A stretch of 64,000 bases of DNA from Brachionus manjavacas (lineage: Eukaryota > Rotifera > Eurotatoria > Ploima > Brachionidae). The DNA is taken from the NCBI GenBank assembly GCA_019054805.1, contig JAHQIY010000024.1:496001-560000 (forward strand). Reading direction: 5' to 3'. How positions within the stretch are numbered: the first letter of the stretch is position 1; the number at the start of each line of letters is the position of its first letter. The notes under the pieces were generated by a model that saw nothing but the letters and a program-made list of their open reading frames with translations, was not told the DNA's origin and ran no database searches. A program made the translations under genes and the position numbers. This document shows positions 32,641-45,252 of the stretch, piece after piece.

Positions 32641-35600
32641 ATGTATTTGTATAACTTGACTTTACAAAAGGCTACTGCAATACAACTTGCAATTCATGGA
32701 AATTTTTCTGGCACAAAACAACAAGAAATAGTAATTTCTCGTGGAAAAATTATTGAAGTTCTTCGCCATGATCCAAATACAGGAAAAGTATATACTCTTT
32801 TATCAGAAGAGGTTTTTGCGATTGTCCGTTGTCTACTTCCAATAAGATTAACTGGAGGAACAAAAGATTATATAATAATAGGCTCTGATTCGGGTCGTGT
32901 TGTTATTTTGGAGTATAATTCACAAAAAAATATCCTAGAAAAAGTAACTTATTATTAAGTGTAATATAAATCAAGTACTTTCTAAAATTTATATCTGCAG
33001 GTGCATCAGGAGACTATGGGAAAAACGGGCTGTCGACGCATAGTTCCTGGACAATATTTAGCCACTGATCCAAAAGGAAGAGCATTCATGATAGGTGCTG
33101 TGGAAAAACAAAAATTAGTGTACATTTTGAATAGGGATTCTCAAGCCCGTTTGACAATCTCATCGCCACTAGAAGCCCACAAATCAAATACGATTTGCTT
33201 CAATATTGTTGGCATAGATGTAGGTTTTGAAAATCCAATGTTTGGTTGTTTAGAAGTTGACTATGAAGAGGCTGATCAAGATCATACGGGCAATGCATAT
33301 TGTCAAACGAAACAATTATTGACATTTTATGAGCTTGATCTTGGTCTCAATCATGTTGTTAGAAAATTCTCAGAACCGCTTGATCAGTATGCCAATATGC
33401 TTATATCTGTGCCTGGTGGATCTGAAGGACCAAGTGGTGTTCTTGTTTGCTGTGAAAATTGTATAATTTATAAAAACTTTGGAGATCAATTAGACATTAA
33501 ATGTCCGATACCAAAAAGAAGGGTATTTATTTGGATTTTTTTCTTTTTTTTTTGTTTTTTTTGTTTAATTGTTTAAAATGAACTTAAGAATGATTTGGAT
33601 AACGTTAATCGAGGCATGATTTTTGTTAGTAGTGCAACACACAAAACAAAATCAATGTTTTTTTTTCTGGTACAATCCGAACAAGGTGACTTGTTCAAAA
33701 TTACATTAAAGACAGATGACGGCTTTGTGACTGAGATTCGAATAAAATATTTTGACACTGTTCCAGTGGCTACTGCAATGTGTGTCCTAAAGACTGGATT
33801 CTTGTTTGTGGCGAGTGAATTTGGAAACCAGTAAGTAAAATTATGATTAAGTCAAACTGATCCATTGATAAAAATTGTTTTAAAGTTATCTTTATCAAAT
33901 TGCTCATCTTGGTGATGATGATGAAGAGCCTGAATTCAGTTCAGCGATGCCTCTCGAAGAAGATGAGACGTTTTTTTTTGAAGCAAGAGCATTGAAAAAT
34001 TTAGTTTTAGTGGATGAATTGGATAGCTTGTCTCCCATTATAACATGTCAAATAGCCGATTTGGCAAACGAAGATACGCCGCAACTTTATGTTGCTTGTG
34101 GACGCGGACCACGATCAACATTAAGAGTTCTTAGACATGGCTTAGAAGTGTCAGAAATGGCTGTCAGCGAACTTCCAGGAAATCCAAATGCTGTGTGGAC
34201 AGTAAAAAAGAGAGCTGACGACGAATTCGACTCTTATATAATTGTCTCATTCTTAAACGCCACTCTAGTCTTGAGTATCGGCGAAACTGTTGAGGAAGTA
34301 ACTGACTCGGGATTTTTAGGAACAATGCCAACTATTTCTTGTTCACAATTGGGAGAAAACGCATTGATTCAAATTTATCTAGAAGGCATTAGGCATATTC
34401 GTGCAGACAAACGAGTTAATGAATGGAGAGCGCCTGCCAAAAAACAAATAGTTAAATGTGCCATTAATCAGCGCCAAGTGGTAATTGCTTTGACTGGTGG
34501 CGAATTAGTTTACTTCGAAATGGACATTACTGGCCAATTGAATGAATACACTGAAAGAAAAGACATGGGTACGGATGTTGTGTGCATGGCATTAGCTTCG
34601 GTTCCTAACGGAGAATTAAGAACAAGATTTTTAGCCGTTGGATTAAATGATGATACTGTTAGAATAATATCTCTAGATCCTAAGGATTGTCTAATGCCAT
34701 TAGCATCTCAAGGCTTGCCATCTCCTGCTGAGAGCCTTTGTATTGTGGAAATGAAAGGTCTTGATTACGAAAATTATGGTAATGTATCACTGGAACAACA
34801 CCAGCAATCAACACTTTTCCTAAATATCGGCCTTCAGAATGGTGCTCTATTGAGAACAGTGCTTGACTCAACTACAGGCGAACTCTTAGATACTAGAACT
34901 CGTTATTTAGGCTCTAGACAAGTTAAATTATTTAAAATAAATATTCAAGGCGCTGAGGCCGTATTGGCTCTATCTAGTCGAAGTTGGCTTAGCTATATGT
35001 ATCAAGGACGCTTTCATTTAACACCATTGTCCTATGAAACTTTGGAATATGCAAGTGGCTTTGCTAGTGAACAATGTCCTGAAGGCATCGTTGCAATTTC
35101 AGCAAATACGTTACGAATTTTGGCATTGGAAAAATTAGGTGCAGTTTTCAACCAAGAAATAAAGCAATTGAAATATACTCCTAGAAAATTTGCTGTCAAT
35201 TACGAAAATGGAATCATTTTTTCAATCGAAACAGACCATTTAAGCTACACAGACAAAACTAGACAAGAAAAAAAAGAACAAATGGCTCAACAAATGATTC
35301 AAGATGCTGATACCGACGAAAAAAGACTAGCTATTGAGATGGCAAATGCATTTATTTTGACTAAATTGCCTGAACAAACCTTTGGTGCACCAAAAGCAGC
35401 CACAGGTATGTGGGCCTCCGCTATTAGAATTTCAGACATAATAAGCAAAGATACCAAGGGTTTAATTGAATTAGAACAAAACGAAGCAGCTTTCAGTATA
35501 GCAATAGTTAAATTCTCTGCACGACCAACCAATCATACTTATCTTCTAATAGGCGTAGCACAAGACTTAAAATTGAATCCCAAATCTTGCACATGTGGAT

Positions 35601-36533
35601 ATATTTACACTTATCTATTGATTGACAATGGACAAAGATTAGAATTAGTTCATAAAACGCTAGTAGAAGATGTGCCTGGAGCGATTTGCGCTTTTCAAGG
35701 AAGAGTTCTTATTGGAGTTGGTCGATACTTGCGAATCTATGAAATCGGAAAGAGTAAATTGCTAAGAAAATGTGAAACCAAACAATTGTCAAATTTTGTT
35801 TGTCAAATTCAAACCATTGGACCAAGAATATATGTTTGCGATTCACAAGAGAGCTGTTTTTTTGTCAGACATAAACCTGACGAAAATCAATTTATCATTT
35901 TTGCTGACGATACTCTTCCCAGATTTGTGACCTCAATGGCTCTTCTCGATTTTAACACGGTGTCTATTGGCGATAAATTTGGAAACTTGTCAATTGTAAA
36001 AAAGTTGATTTGATCAAAAAACTTTTCTATAATTTCTCTTTAAGATTCGTTTACCTCCAGGAACTACTGACGAAGTAATGGTTGATCCGACTGGAGATAA
36101 GGGTCTTTGGGACAGAGGTCTTTTGAACGGCGCACCGCAAAAAGCAGATACGTTGTGTTCTTTTTTTATAGGTGAAACAATCACAAGTCTTCAAAAAACA
36201 AGCTTGATACCAGGAGGCAATGATGCATTGGTGTATACCACATTATCTGGATCTATTGGAATTTTAGTACCATTCAATTCAAACGAAGATAGAGATTTTT
36301 TTCAGCATTTAGAGATGCATATGCGAACCGAATGTCCAACTCTTTGTGGAAGAGATCACACTTCGTTTAGATCTTTTTATTATCCTGTTAAAAGTATTAT
36401 AGATGGAGATTTATGTGAGAAATTTTCAAATCTTGATATTGCCAAACAAAAAACAATTGCTGAAGAACTTGACCGTACTCCGAATGAAGTATCAAAAAGA
36501 CTAGAAGACATCCGCACTCGTTTTGCATTTTAG
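32641..36533 (+). CDS. SF3B3: SF3B3 (SAP130), splicing factor 3B subunit 3, 5 exons
   Basis: SF3B3 is a scaffold of the SF3b complex of the U2 snRNP, holding SF3B1, PHF5A and SF3B5 during branch-site recognition. Exons with GT..AG junctions: 32641-32943, 33001-33522, 33589-33830, 33886-35995, 36045-36533; introns 49-66 nt. The joined frame is 3666 nt, 1221 aa, against 1217 in human. Identity is high throughout: start [100 protein letters not shown], then the CPSF_A-type C-terminal propeller ending [20 protein letters not shown]. The fold is three WD40-like beta-propellers plus a helical C-terminus. Complete and apparently functional. AATAAA follows the stop within about 15 nt. Confidence 0.98.
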
Positions 36534-37355
36534 TTATTGAAAAATAAATAAAACAAGTGCTTGTAAATTTAAAAATCTAAATATCTCTGGTATATGATTT
36601 TTTTGTCATAAATAAATTTGATTAAGTATAAAAACAATCTTGATTTTTTTCTAAGGCTTTGTTCACTCACTTTACATATTCAAAATAATGAGTCATTAAT
36701 TATTTTATTTCAGTTTAAAATATTTTAGCCTTTTTAAAACAATCATAAATATTTCATTAATTATAAATGAAAAAGGTTATCATTAGGTTATCTAATTAAC
36801 CTAATGAAATTCAGTTTTAATAGAACTGTAAAAAATTGACATTTTAATTTGTCATTATTTCAGACAGAACGAATACACAGACAAAACTTTTATTTTAAAT
36901 TATCTATATAATTAATATTAATTTAAAATTAATTCTTTTTTGAAAAAATTTCAATCATAGTAAAATAAAATCTATTTTATAAGTAGCAAAGTTAAATTTT
37001 AATAATTCTTGTTTTTATTTAAAAATCAAATATATTAGTATATTAATATATTTTAATAAAATTTCAGATAAATCTAAAAACAATTTTTTTTAAATATTTT
37101 TAAATTTTTAAATTTTTGAAAGATCACATTGGCATATTAAAATTTATATCTAAAAGATCATGTTCAATTCCAAACTTTTGCAACAGAGCCATTCATTTAA
37201 ATGTTTTTAATCAAAAGTTAAATGGTGTCGTGAAAATTTTACTAAATCAACTCTTCAATTTGTCTTTATATTTTAAAGTTATAATCTTTTGAAAAAAAAA
37301 AAAAAAAAAAATGAAAATAATTTCTTTGATTTCTCATTTTAATTAATTGTAATTT
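36534..37355. other. Intergenic region between convergent genes
   Basis: AT-rich 3' flanks of SF3B3 (+) and the coiled-coil gene (-). Includes an A20 run near 37291. No gene seen. Confidence 0.6.
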
Positions 37356-40300
37356 TCAGTCTTTAGTTTCTTCAGTTTTTGATTGATTTAGTAGTTTACC
37401 TGCAGTTGAATTAATATATTCATTTATGTAATAGTCAGGTTCACCAGATTCGTAACGTTTACCCAGATCGTACAAGTTTATTACAGAGAGCTTTTTAACA
37501 AAAATTATTTAATTAATTTATTATTTTGTTATTACCGTTGGTCTGGAAGGCAGTGGGGGAAGCTGAAAAATTGATGGAGGTTGTGTTATTCTCACATCAG
37601 TGCCTGTTGCATGAAAATATTGTCTGGCTCGCGGATTATAAACATTATTATTCGACTTAAAAGGCATAAAAACAGCAGGAAGACAAAAGTCATCCAGTTG
37701 CTTTTCATTGTAATTGTTTCGATCAAGTCTATGCAGAACCGCCATCTGCTGTTCTAATATCGCTGCTTCTTGACTAACGTATTTTTCAATCATTTCCTTC
37801 TGATGTAAATAGCTTTTTTCATTAAACTGTCTTAGTCTTTCATAGAACTTAAACAATCAATTTAAAAAAATTATAAAATATGTATATTCAAATACTCCTT
37901 CTTGTAATTTTTCACTCCATAATGATTTTTTTTGTGAATCATGATCATTTTTCTTGGAAATCAAGTTATCGCTACCAATTTCATTATTTTCATTTGATTT
38001 TTGTCTAACAGAATATAAAATTAATTAAAAAAAATACCTAGATTATTTTTAATTTAGTTTACAAATAATTTTTTTTTTGAGCATGTTTTTGGGGATTCAT
38101 TTTTTTCTTGCTTTTTTCAATTATTTCAGTTGGTTTTAATTCATTAAGAGACTTTATTTTGGTAATTTCATTTTCAAGTCGATATATCACAAGTTTTAGT
38201 TCATCCATCTTCATTCTTAAAATTTAATTCTAAGACATATTTATTTGAAAAAAATACTAGCTTACTGATATTCTTCATGTATTTCATCTAATTTGTCACT
38301 TTGAATTAATGAAATTCTACTTTCGCTAGGTGAACTTGGTGCTTTTTTGAATGATGAAAACTCTCGTTCCATTTGAATAGGAGAACATGCTATATCTTGT
38401 AAATCTTTAGGTTTGGCTGACTCCTGAATTTCCTCTTTTGTTTGTTTTTCAATATCAAAGCCTGTTAAGTCTTCTATCAAATCTTTAATTGATTTTGTAT
38501 TGGTATTTTTATTACAATTCAATGTATTTGGTATTCGTACCCAGAAAAACATTAAAGGCAACATGCAAACGTTATCACCTGATTTTACCGTTTTAGTTTT
38601 GTACATTTCAAAAGAAAAAGGCGATCTTTTTGAGAGAATTTCATAATTGCCAAAAGATTCTTCAGTCAACTCGTTAGAATCCAATAGCTTTGATGCATCA
38701 CAATTCTTCAAATCTTCTTTTGGCTCTAAAATATGGTCAACTATTTCATCTTGTAAATTTTCTTTATGATATAATAATGGCAAGTCCAATGTGTGAATAT
38801 CATCTAATTGTACAAGTGAATATCCAGACAATTCTTCATTTTCATCGGCACTGGTCAGTTCAATACAGATTGAATCGTCGGTCGAAGTACAAAGGATATC
38901 TTTTTTTTCTGAATAGTCTTTTACTTGAAATACGAAATCTTCATATTTGTTTAGATCAATTTTTCGTTCTGATTCTTCTTTATTTTTTTCGATTTCAATT
39001 CCTTTAAAAAATTTGTAAAATACAATAAGATCTCTGAAATAAAAAAGTACTAGAATTTTTGGATTTGTTGTTTCTAAACTGAGCTTTATTGTCTACAATC
39101 ACTACTTTCTATCATATGATTTAATTAAAAACAATAAAAATGATTTTTTAATTATTAAAAATATAAGTTCTACTTTTATTATTTCAAAGCTTTTTGAGCA
39201 TAGAGATTTGTTTCCCAATGTAATTTTGAATTTTATTTTTTTATTGTATAATTCTGTTGGCTTAAACAATCGTATAATTAAGTAACGACTATAATTAGGC
39301 TCCCCAGTCCAAATACTTTTGTCAAACATTTCTGGTTCGGTTTGTATGTTAATATCAACCACTTGTTTCTAAAAACAAACAAATATTTAAAGTTACTAAC
39401 TCAAAATAAAGATTTTTATCAAACCGTTTCTTTTTCTTTTTTGCCATCTTCTGAACTTTCTTCTGAAAAAAAATCCTGAATGCTGTCAACTTCATTTATA
39501 TAATTCTAAAAATTTATCAAATAAAAATATATTCAAAAATATGCTAAAATAATAAATTAATAACTGGATTGCATATTTAATGATAATATAAACTACATTT
39601 AGTCTCGCTCCGCAGGTCGTCTGATGTAGCTTATTATTATTATTATTATTATTAATATTAATAGAATTAAGGTTCTGAATAAAAAAAAATTCTAACTATA
39701 TTTAATTTACCTCTTCAGTAGTTTTTTTTGTAGGATCCTCGCTGAAATTCGATTTGTGCATTTCTAGACTAAGATTACTTTTTTCAAATTTTTCATTTGA
39801 AATTTTCTTATCAGTATCAGCAAAAGGTTTTTCATTCGACTTGCTAAATTCTCTAATGTCTCGCTTTAAATTTTCCTCTAATTGATCATTTGATTCTCTT
39901 AGCACCCATTTAACTAGCTCTTCGTAGTTTAAATTAGATTTTTGTCTAAAATTGTCAATTTGAAATCTCCATCTTCGACCATGTCCTTTTGATTCACTTA
40001 ATTTAATAAACAATTTTTCCCAATTTAGAACTCTTTTTTCTCTGGCAAAAAGTTTGGTTTTTTTATCTACCATTGCCAATCTTTTAATAGCTAAATTTAA
40101 TAACTGTTTCTTGTTTTCATACAAATCATGGATCTTTTTTAGCACAATACTATTTTTTTCCCAAGAAGTGGAATAAATTTTAACAAGCCTAAGCATTTCG
40201 TTTACAGGAGTATTTAAGTCAGAAAAAGAGCGAAACACTTTTCCGAAAATCACAGTAAGCTTGAAAAGTAAAGGTGGAGGTAAAAAATGCATTAATAGCT

Positions 40301-40490
40301 CATCTTTTAGTTTAAGCATATCTTGTATTGCAACTTGCATTTCAGAGAAACTCGTTTGGCATGTTTCGATAAGAACCTCGAATTTGACGACATTTTCTAT
40401 TTCTCCTTTTAGTTTACTTGAATTTAACAATCGTGCTTCGTTCTCAAAGTCTTCTTTTAACGATTCCAAACCAATATCTTGAAATATTAA
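37356..40490 (-). CDS. Unrecognised coiled-coil-rich multi-exon gene
   Basis: Minus-strand exons with plausible GT..AG borders: 40490-39702 (about 255 codons, mostly helical, e.g. KVFRSFSDLNTPVNEMLRLV, KRVLNWEKLFIKLSESKGHG), about 39510-39425 (acidic), 39370-39180 (SIWTGEPNYSRYLIIRLF, beta-rich), about 39005-38262 (long acidic linker, GYSLVQLDDIHTLDL), about 38215-38060 (coiled coil LVIYRLENEITKIKSLNEL), about 37990-37905, 37847-37536 (YFHATGTDVRITQPPSIFQL, PPLPSRPT) and 37490-37356 (NLYDLGKRYESGEPDYYINE, stop). The Pro-rich block followed by the short Tyr-rich tail looks conserved. The first exon starts after a splice acceptor, so the 5' end is not resolved. Overall style suggests a ciliary or centrosomal scaffold, but no family is claimed. 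Confidence 0.6.
39598..39662 (+). mobile_element. LINE 3' tail scrap with (TTA)n in an intron
   Basis: TCTGATGTAGCTTATTATTATTATTATTATTATTA shares the GTAGCTTATTATTATT end with the LINE fragment at 20.66 kb. Lies in an intron of the coiled-coil gene in the opposite orientation. Confidence 0.55.
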
Positions 40491-40499
40491 ATGAATTAG

Positions 40500-41260
40500 T
40501 AAAAATATTTTTTTTAGGTTTTTAAACTAGAATTGGCGAACGGATGGCGGTGGCAGTGTAATTTATAAATTGGTTAAATGTATTTAATAAATTAAAAAAT
40601 GCCCACTAATCAAGTCCGAATTTAATTGTTTGTAAATTAACTTTGTAAATATTTGGTGAAATTAATTATATTCGTTTTTATTTTAAACGCTAAAAAAATG
40701 ACTTAAAAGCTGAAACTACCATTCCGTTTAAAAATTTTTTCAACGAAATTCTTTATTATTCTTTAATTTTTAAATATTCATTTTTTTCTATTAAAATAGA
40801 GACTTTTCGTTACAATAATTACAAAATTAGATTAAAAGATTTTACTTTTTTCCTCAGAATTCATCATTTTTTAAATATTTTGTTAAAATTTTTTTAATAA
40901 TTTCTTCAATTATTTCAAATCTCTATGGAAAATCATAAGTCAAAAATGCAAAATGAATTGGTTGCTAAGCTAAGCAGAAATTATTTTATTCTAAAAACTT
41001 TGTCAATTATTTTTTGACTTAAAGTAGTTAAAAAAAACTTAATATAAAGATAAGATGCATTTAAAATAATAAATTTATCCTTATATAATATAATATAATA
41101 ATTGTTCTTTTCTATCCTGGGAATAAGTTTTTTACTAGTCGTTTAACTTTGTCTCTATTCATATGATTTGAAGCAGTAATGGAACGTCAAGCCGATACAT
41201 TAAGTTGAACTTTACCAAAGTGTCTAAATTTGATTTAATTGATCCAAAAAAAATATGAAA
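40500..41260. other. AT-rich sequence upstream of the coiled-coil gene, no gene seen
   Basis: High stop density in all frames. It may contain the 5' exon or promoter of the minus-strand coiled-coil gene. Confidence 0.4.
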
Positions 41261-41264
41261 TAAT

Positions 41265-41577
41265 GGACAAACATGGAAATACAACAAATAAACGATCAAA
41301 GTTACTTGAAGAATGGTGGTACTTAAATTTCGAAAATGATTTTAAAAAATATTTTCTAAAATTTTATTTTTTTTTTTTTTTTGCCAAAAACATCAGTTTT
41401 TGAAAACGCCAAAATGGAAACTAGCTTTACCGCAACATACATATCAAATTGATTCTTCAAATTGTGGTGTTTTTGTTTGCAAAATTTTAAGCCTCCTGTA
41501 TTTCTGTATTTCAAACTTACATTTAAAAAATAATCTTCTCAATTATTTTAAGAATTATGCAAGCTTAAGCCATATAT
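41265..41577 (+). pseudogene. Ulp1-like (C48) cysteine protease relic
   Basis: After a low-complexity gap the plus strand encodes FLKTPKWKLALPQHTYQIDS followed directly by SNCGVFVCKIL. Q-x-D-S-x-N-CGVFV is the catalytic Cys box of Ulp1/SENP-type proteases. An upstream piece (SKLLEEWWYLNFENDFKKYF) may belong to the same frame. Several DNA transposon families carry Ulp1 domains, and the KDZ-like relic 2 kb away makes that source likely. Confidence 0.55.
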
Positions 41578-41924
41578 AATTAAATACATGGCTAAAAAAT
41601 AGAAAAGATTTAATATATGGGAAGACCATGATTCGTTTAATTTTTAAAACTTGAAAATATAACAAAATTATGGAATATTCCGAAGATAATTTCTGTTTAT
41701 GAATCCATAAGCAGCAGCACCTTTTTCAAAACAAGACTTAATTTTTAAATTTTAATTTTACTAATAAATTTCGTTTTACGTCATACTAAATGGTCCATAG
41801 CTTCGAGACTAAATTTTTTAATTCAATTAATTTTTTTTATGAAAATAACGCTTTTTAAAATATTCTACGATGAATATTTTTTTTTCATTAGTCGTAGAAT
41901 TATAAATGGAGAAACAATTTCATA

Positions 41925-43315
41925 ACTTTAATAAAAGAAGTGAAATTGGTTCTCATTAAAAAATATAAAGAAATGAGAAAAACTTTGGCTGGTTAAAGTA
42001 ACTAAAAAACAGGCATATGAGAAATTAAAAGAAACAATTTCAAAACGTGTAGCTTTTTAAAATATAAGATTAACAAAAATCAGGTATTTAAGCGAAACAT
42101 GAATAAACAATTGCAAAATCAGCAAATGAGAAGTGAAACGTTTTTCCATTTATAAATCAAAGCCTTGACAAGGGCTTTACTTGGTTCAAGTAACTTTAAA
42201 TCAGGCTTTTGGGTAAAACATGGAGTAAGATCAGCGAAACTTGCACGAGGGAACTGTAGATGGTTATCATTTATAATTAAAAGGCCTGATAAAACTATGG
42301 TAAATTGATGAACTTAAAATCAGGTGTTCAAGCAAAACATGAATAAACAATTGCATTTTCAGCAAAAGAGAAGTAAAATCGGTTTTAATTTATAATTTAA
42401 AGCCTTGATGAAGAATTTCGGTCAGATAACTTTAAATCAGGATTTTGGATGAAACATGGAGAAAGAACAGCAAAACTTGCAGGTGAGAATTGAAATTGGT
42501 TTTCTATTTAAAATTCAAAGTCTTGACAATGATTTTAATTGGTTCATTAACCTTTAAATCAGGCTTGTGAGTAAAACATGGATAAAGAATAGCTTAACTT
42601 CATAGAGAGAACTAAAAATCCTACCATTTAAAATTCAAAGGCCTGATAAAAACTATGTTTTTTTCATGAACTAAAAATCAGGTGTTTGAGCGATATATGA
42701 GTGAGCAATTGCAAAATTAGCATTAGAGAATTAAAATTTGCTTTTCAATTAATATTCAAAGCCTCGAAAAGGACTTTGATTGGTTTGAGTAACTTAAAAT
42801 CAGGCTTATGAGTAAAAATGGAGAAAGAACAGCAACACTTTAAAGTGAGAACTGAAATCGATTTCCCATTTATAATTCAAAGCCTTGACGAAGACTTTAG
42901 TTGGTTCAAAATTTTTAAATCAGACTATTGAGTAAAACTTGGAGTTAAAACAGCAAAACTTGCGCCAGAGAACTGAAAATATTACCATTAAAATTGAAAC
43001 GGACTGATAAAAATAATGGTTTGTTCAAGAACCCAAAATCCGGTGTTCGATCGAAACATGAAGTAGCAATTGCAAAATTACCATTATTGATTCAAAGCCT
43101 TTCAAATATTTTTGTTGGTTCGAATAACTTAAAATCAGGCTTATAAGGAGAACATGGAGAAAAAACAGCAAAACTTGATAGAGAGAACTGAAAATGGTAC
43201 CATTTATAATTAAAAGGATTGATAAAAAATTTTGGTTTGTTAAAACTTAAATCATGTTCGAGCTTAAATGAAGAACCAATTGCAAAATTGGCATGAGAGG
43301 AGCAATATCGAGGTA
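41925..43315. repeat. Degenerate tandem repeat, ~120-bp units, about 11 copies
   Basis: Units recur at roughly 42.07, 42.20, 42.32, 42.43, 42.55, 42.67, 42.80, 42.92, 43.03, 43.14 and 43.25 kb. Each has AAATCAGG..., (A)AAACATG(G)A and CAATTGCAAAAT or AACAGCAAAACTTG. Two types tend to alternate: one with 'ATGAATAAACAATTGC' and one with 'ATGGAGAAAGAACAGC'. Copies are 70-85 percent alike by eye, with many indels. Confidence 0.85.
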
Positions 43316-43384
43316 TGGACAATATTTTTTTAAATACAATTATTCAACAATTCATTTTTATTAAATTCACCTAAATTTTATACG

Positions 43385-43508
43385 TTTCTACTTTAGGATT
43401 AATCGATTTTCAACTCTTAGATTATTCGATTATTTAACTTTAGAATTATTCGATTATTCGATTATTCAATTATTCAACTCTAGGTTTATTCGATTATTCG
43501 AATATTAA
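43385..43508. repeat. Low-complexity ATTCGATTATT repeat
   Basis: Imperfect tandem copies of ATTCGATTATT/ATTCAACTCTAG. Confidence 0.8.
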
Positions 43509-43654
43509 TCAAAATACATTTCTTTAGTCTATTTTAAAAAAAAATTTAATACTTCTTCTAATATTTTTTTTTTTTTTAAATATTTAATAAGTTAATATTT
43601 TATTTTCTGAATTTTTTTTCCTTAAATAGTTTTTGCAAAAATTAAATAAAATAC

Positions 43655-44365
43655 TCAAAAATAAAATGATTGTTTTCCCATGTGTTTGGTTGAATGCTTA
43701 TATCTTAAAATACTACTAAAAATTTGCTCACAAATCTCAGTAAAGTATGAAGATAAATCTGGATAATTTTTGGCAATATTTTTTTATGACACACACTTCG
43801 AGTATGATTCCCAATGTGAAAATTGTCAATTATGAAATTAGTATCTTGTAACAAATTATTTTGAATTCCATTATCAGTATTAACATTATTTCTAATATAT
43901 TCGAATAATTGACAAGCATTATCATAAATACAATATTTAAATGATTTTTTTCGAAAACAACATATTTTTGAATAGAAAATTTAAAACTAAAGAAAGTGAT
44001 TCAGATTTTAATCATTTCATCAAAACTTAAAATCAATCCACATGAAGTTGCTCCGACTATTATTCCACTAATACGACGTTTGTTCATGCTAAAATCTTTA
44101 TCAATCAAACGTTTATCAAGATTAGACATTTTGTTATTTATAAATTTTATATAATCTCCATGAACTATTGTCCTTTCAACAGTTTCTTGATCAAATACTC
44201 TCTTATTAGGTCGTTTGTCAAATAAAACCGTGAATTGCGTACCATTTTTTGTTTTTTTACGAGAAAGAATTTTTAAAAAATTGTCTACAAAAATTATTTA
44301 AATTCAACCAAATTAAAATTCTAAATTAATACCTGGCGGGAAATCGGCTACACCAATATTTTGAC
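43655..44365 (-). pseudogene. KDZ-like / uncharacterised DDE-type transposase relic
   Basis: Minus-strand frames with breaks encode, in order, SQNIGVADFPPG, a short intron or gap, RVFDQETVERTIVHGDYIKF, SMNKRRISGIIVGATSCGLI, FKYCIYDNACQLFEYIRNN, NFIIDNFHIGNHTRSVC, then after a frameshift FTEICEQIFSSILRYKHSTK. The YDNACQL, D-x-FH-x-x-x-HT and (N)TE-x-(C/N)EQ-x-F order is typical of KDZ-type (Kyakuja/Dileera/Zisupton) and related large transposases. Several frameshifts show it is dead. The family name rests on motif memory only. Confidence 0.55.
44281..44365. repeat. 85-bp direct repeat, left copy
   Basis: TTGTCTACAAAAATTATTTAAATTC... ACCTGGCGGGAAATCGGCTACACCAATATTTTGA matches 45253-45340 with about 8 differences. 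The two copies flank the GC-rich gag fragment. Confidence 0.9.
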
Positions 44366-44379
44366 TCATCAGCGTGTAA

Positions 44380-45088
44380 TTGCTGGCATACTTTTACCGG
44401 AGGAATTCGGCAAACTCCTCTTACTCCGAATGTATCTGCGGATGTCCGGCTTTTGGCTTGCCTCGACGTCCTGCGCGGCAGGCTGCTGCAAAGTGGTTCT
44501 CGATTCCACAATTCGAACAAAGCTTACCACGAGCCGGGCATACGCTAAATGCGTGCGGCGAGCCGTTGCAGTTCCGGCACTTGTCCGAGCCTTGGCTCTC
44601 CTGCGCTGCCGAGAATGGTGCCTTCTGACGCTGGTTTCCTCCTGCGCTCCTGTCGGGCTTCTCGTTGCGGGTTGGTTGGTCGCGGTCCGTGCGGAACAGG
44701 GCTTGTCCGCGCCCTTCGAGCTCTCTCGGGGTCTACGTTCTTTGCGTGCTCCGTCCATTTCGATCTCTTCTCCCGAAAATAATTGGACATGAGCGCGTAG
44801 CACTCGGGCAGCGTGTCCTTGTCGGTTATGTCCTGCTTGGTGTCTGTCGGGGTTGAGGTCGGATCCGGCTTCATCTTGCCCTCGGGCTTCGTAAATGTGT
44901 GGAAAATTTTCCTCGCCTGCTCGCCCATCTGGAGCTTGAAGAGCACTTTGCCCTTGCCGTCGTTAATCTCGTTGGCTCCCAGATAGAGCTTGAAGCCCTC
45001 CAGTTACGTCTCCCAGCGCGGTCCTAGCGTGCTTGCGCCCCCCGCCGCGTACTTGAAGGTCTCAAGTTGACCGTATGTCGCTGACATT
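44380..45088 (-). pseudogene. GC-rich Ty3/gypsy gag fragment
   Basis: The minus strand starts MSATYGQLETFKYAAGG, has one stop after PRWET, then LEGFKLYLGANEI and FKLQMGEQARKIFHTF (a K02A2.6-like Gag core). After a frame change two zinc knuckles follow: CRNCNGSPHAFSVC and CSNCGIENHFAAAC, then RAGRRGKPKAGHP. Pol is absent. GC content is far above the surroundings, which also makes long spurious frames on both strands. It is a truncated copy of a different retrotransposon family from elements A and B. Confidence 0.8.
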
Positions 45089-45200
45089 TTCCTCGTCGCC
45101 AGATAAAGTAAAGTAGACTATTTTATTCAAGTTGTAAAAACTTTATTGAACTAAAAATAAAACCGGTCCCGGTTGTCGTCGTATACTGAACACTGGGCGG
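45089..45200 (-). mobile_element. 5' LTR end and primer-binding site of the GC-rich gag fragment
   Basis: Read on the minus strand: a sequence with TTCAATAAAGTTTTTACAAC, then TACTTTACTTTA, then TCTGGCGACGAGG about 10 bp before the gag ATG. TGGCGACG is a common primer-binding-site start in Ty3/gypsy elements, so the upstream part is probably the end of its 5' LTR. Confidence 0.55.
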
Positions 45201-45252
45201 AAATATTAATCGCATTATATAAGAAATATGAAGAAAAATGAAATAAATAAAA

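Noticed and set aside
44361-44946. Several plus- and minus-strand frames of 60-144 codons
   Set aside because: GC-rich DNA has few stops. Only the minus-strand frames carrying the Gag core and zinc knuckles are supported.
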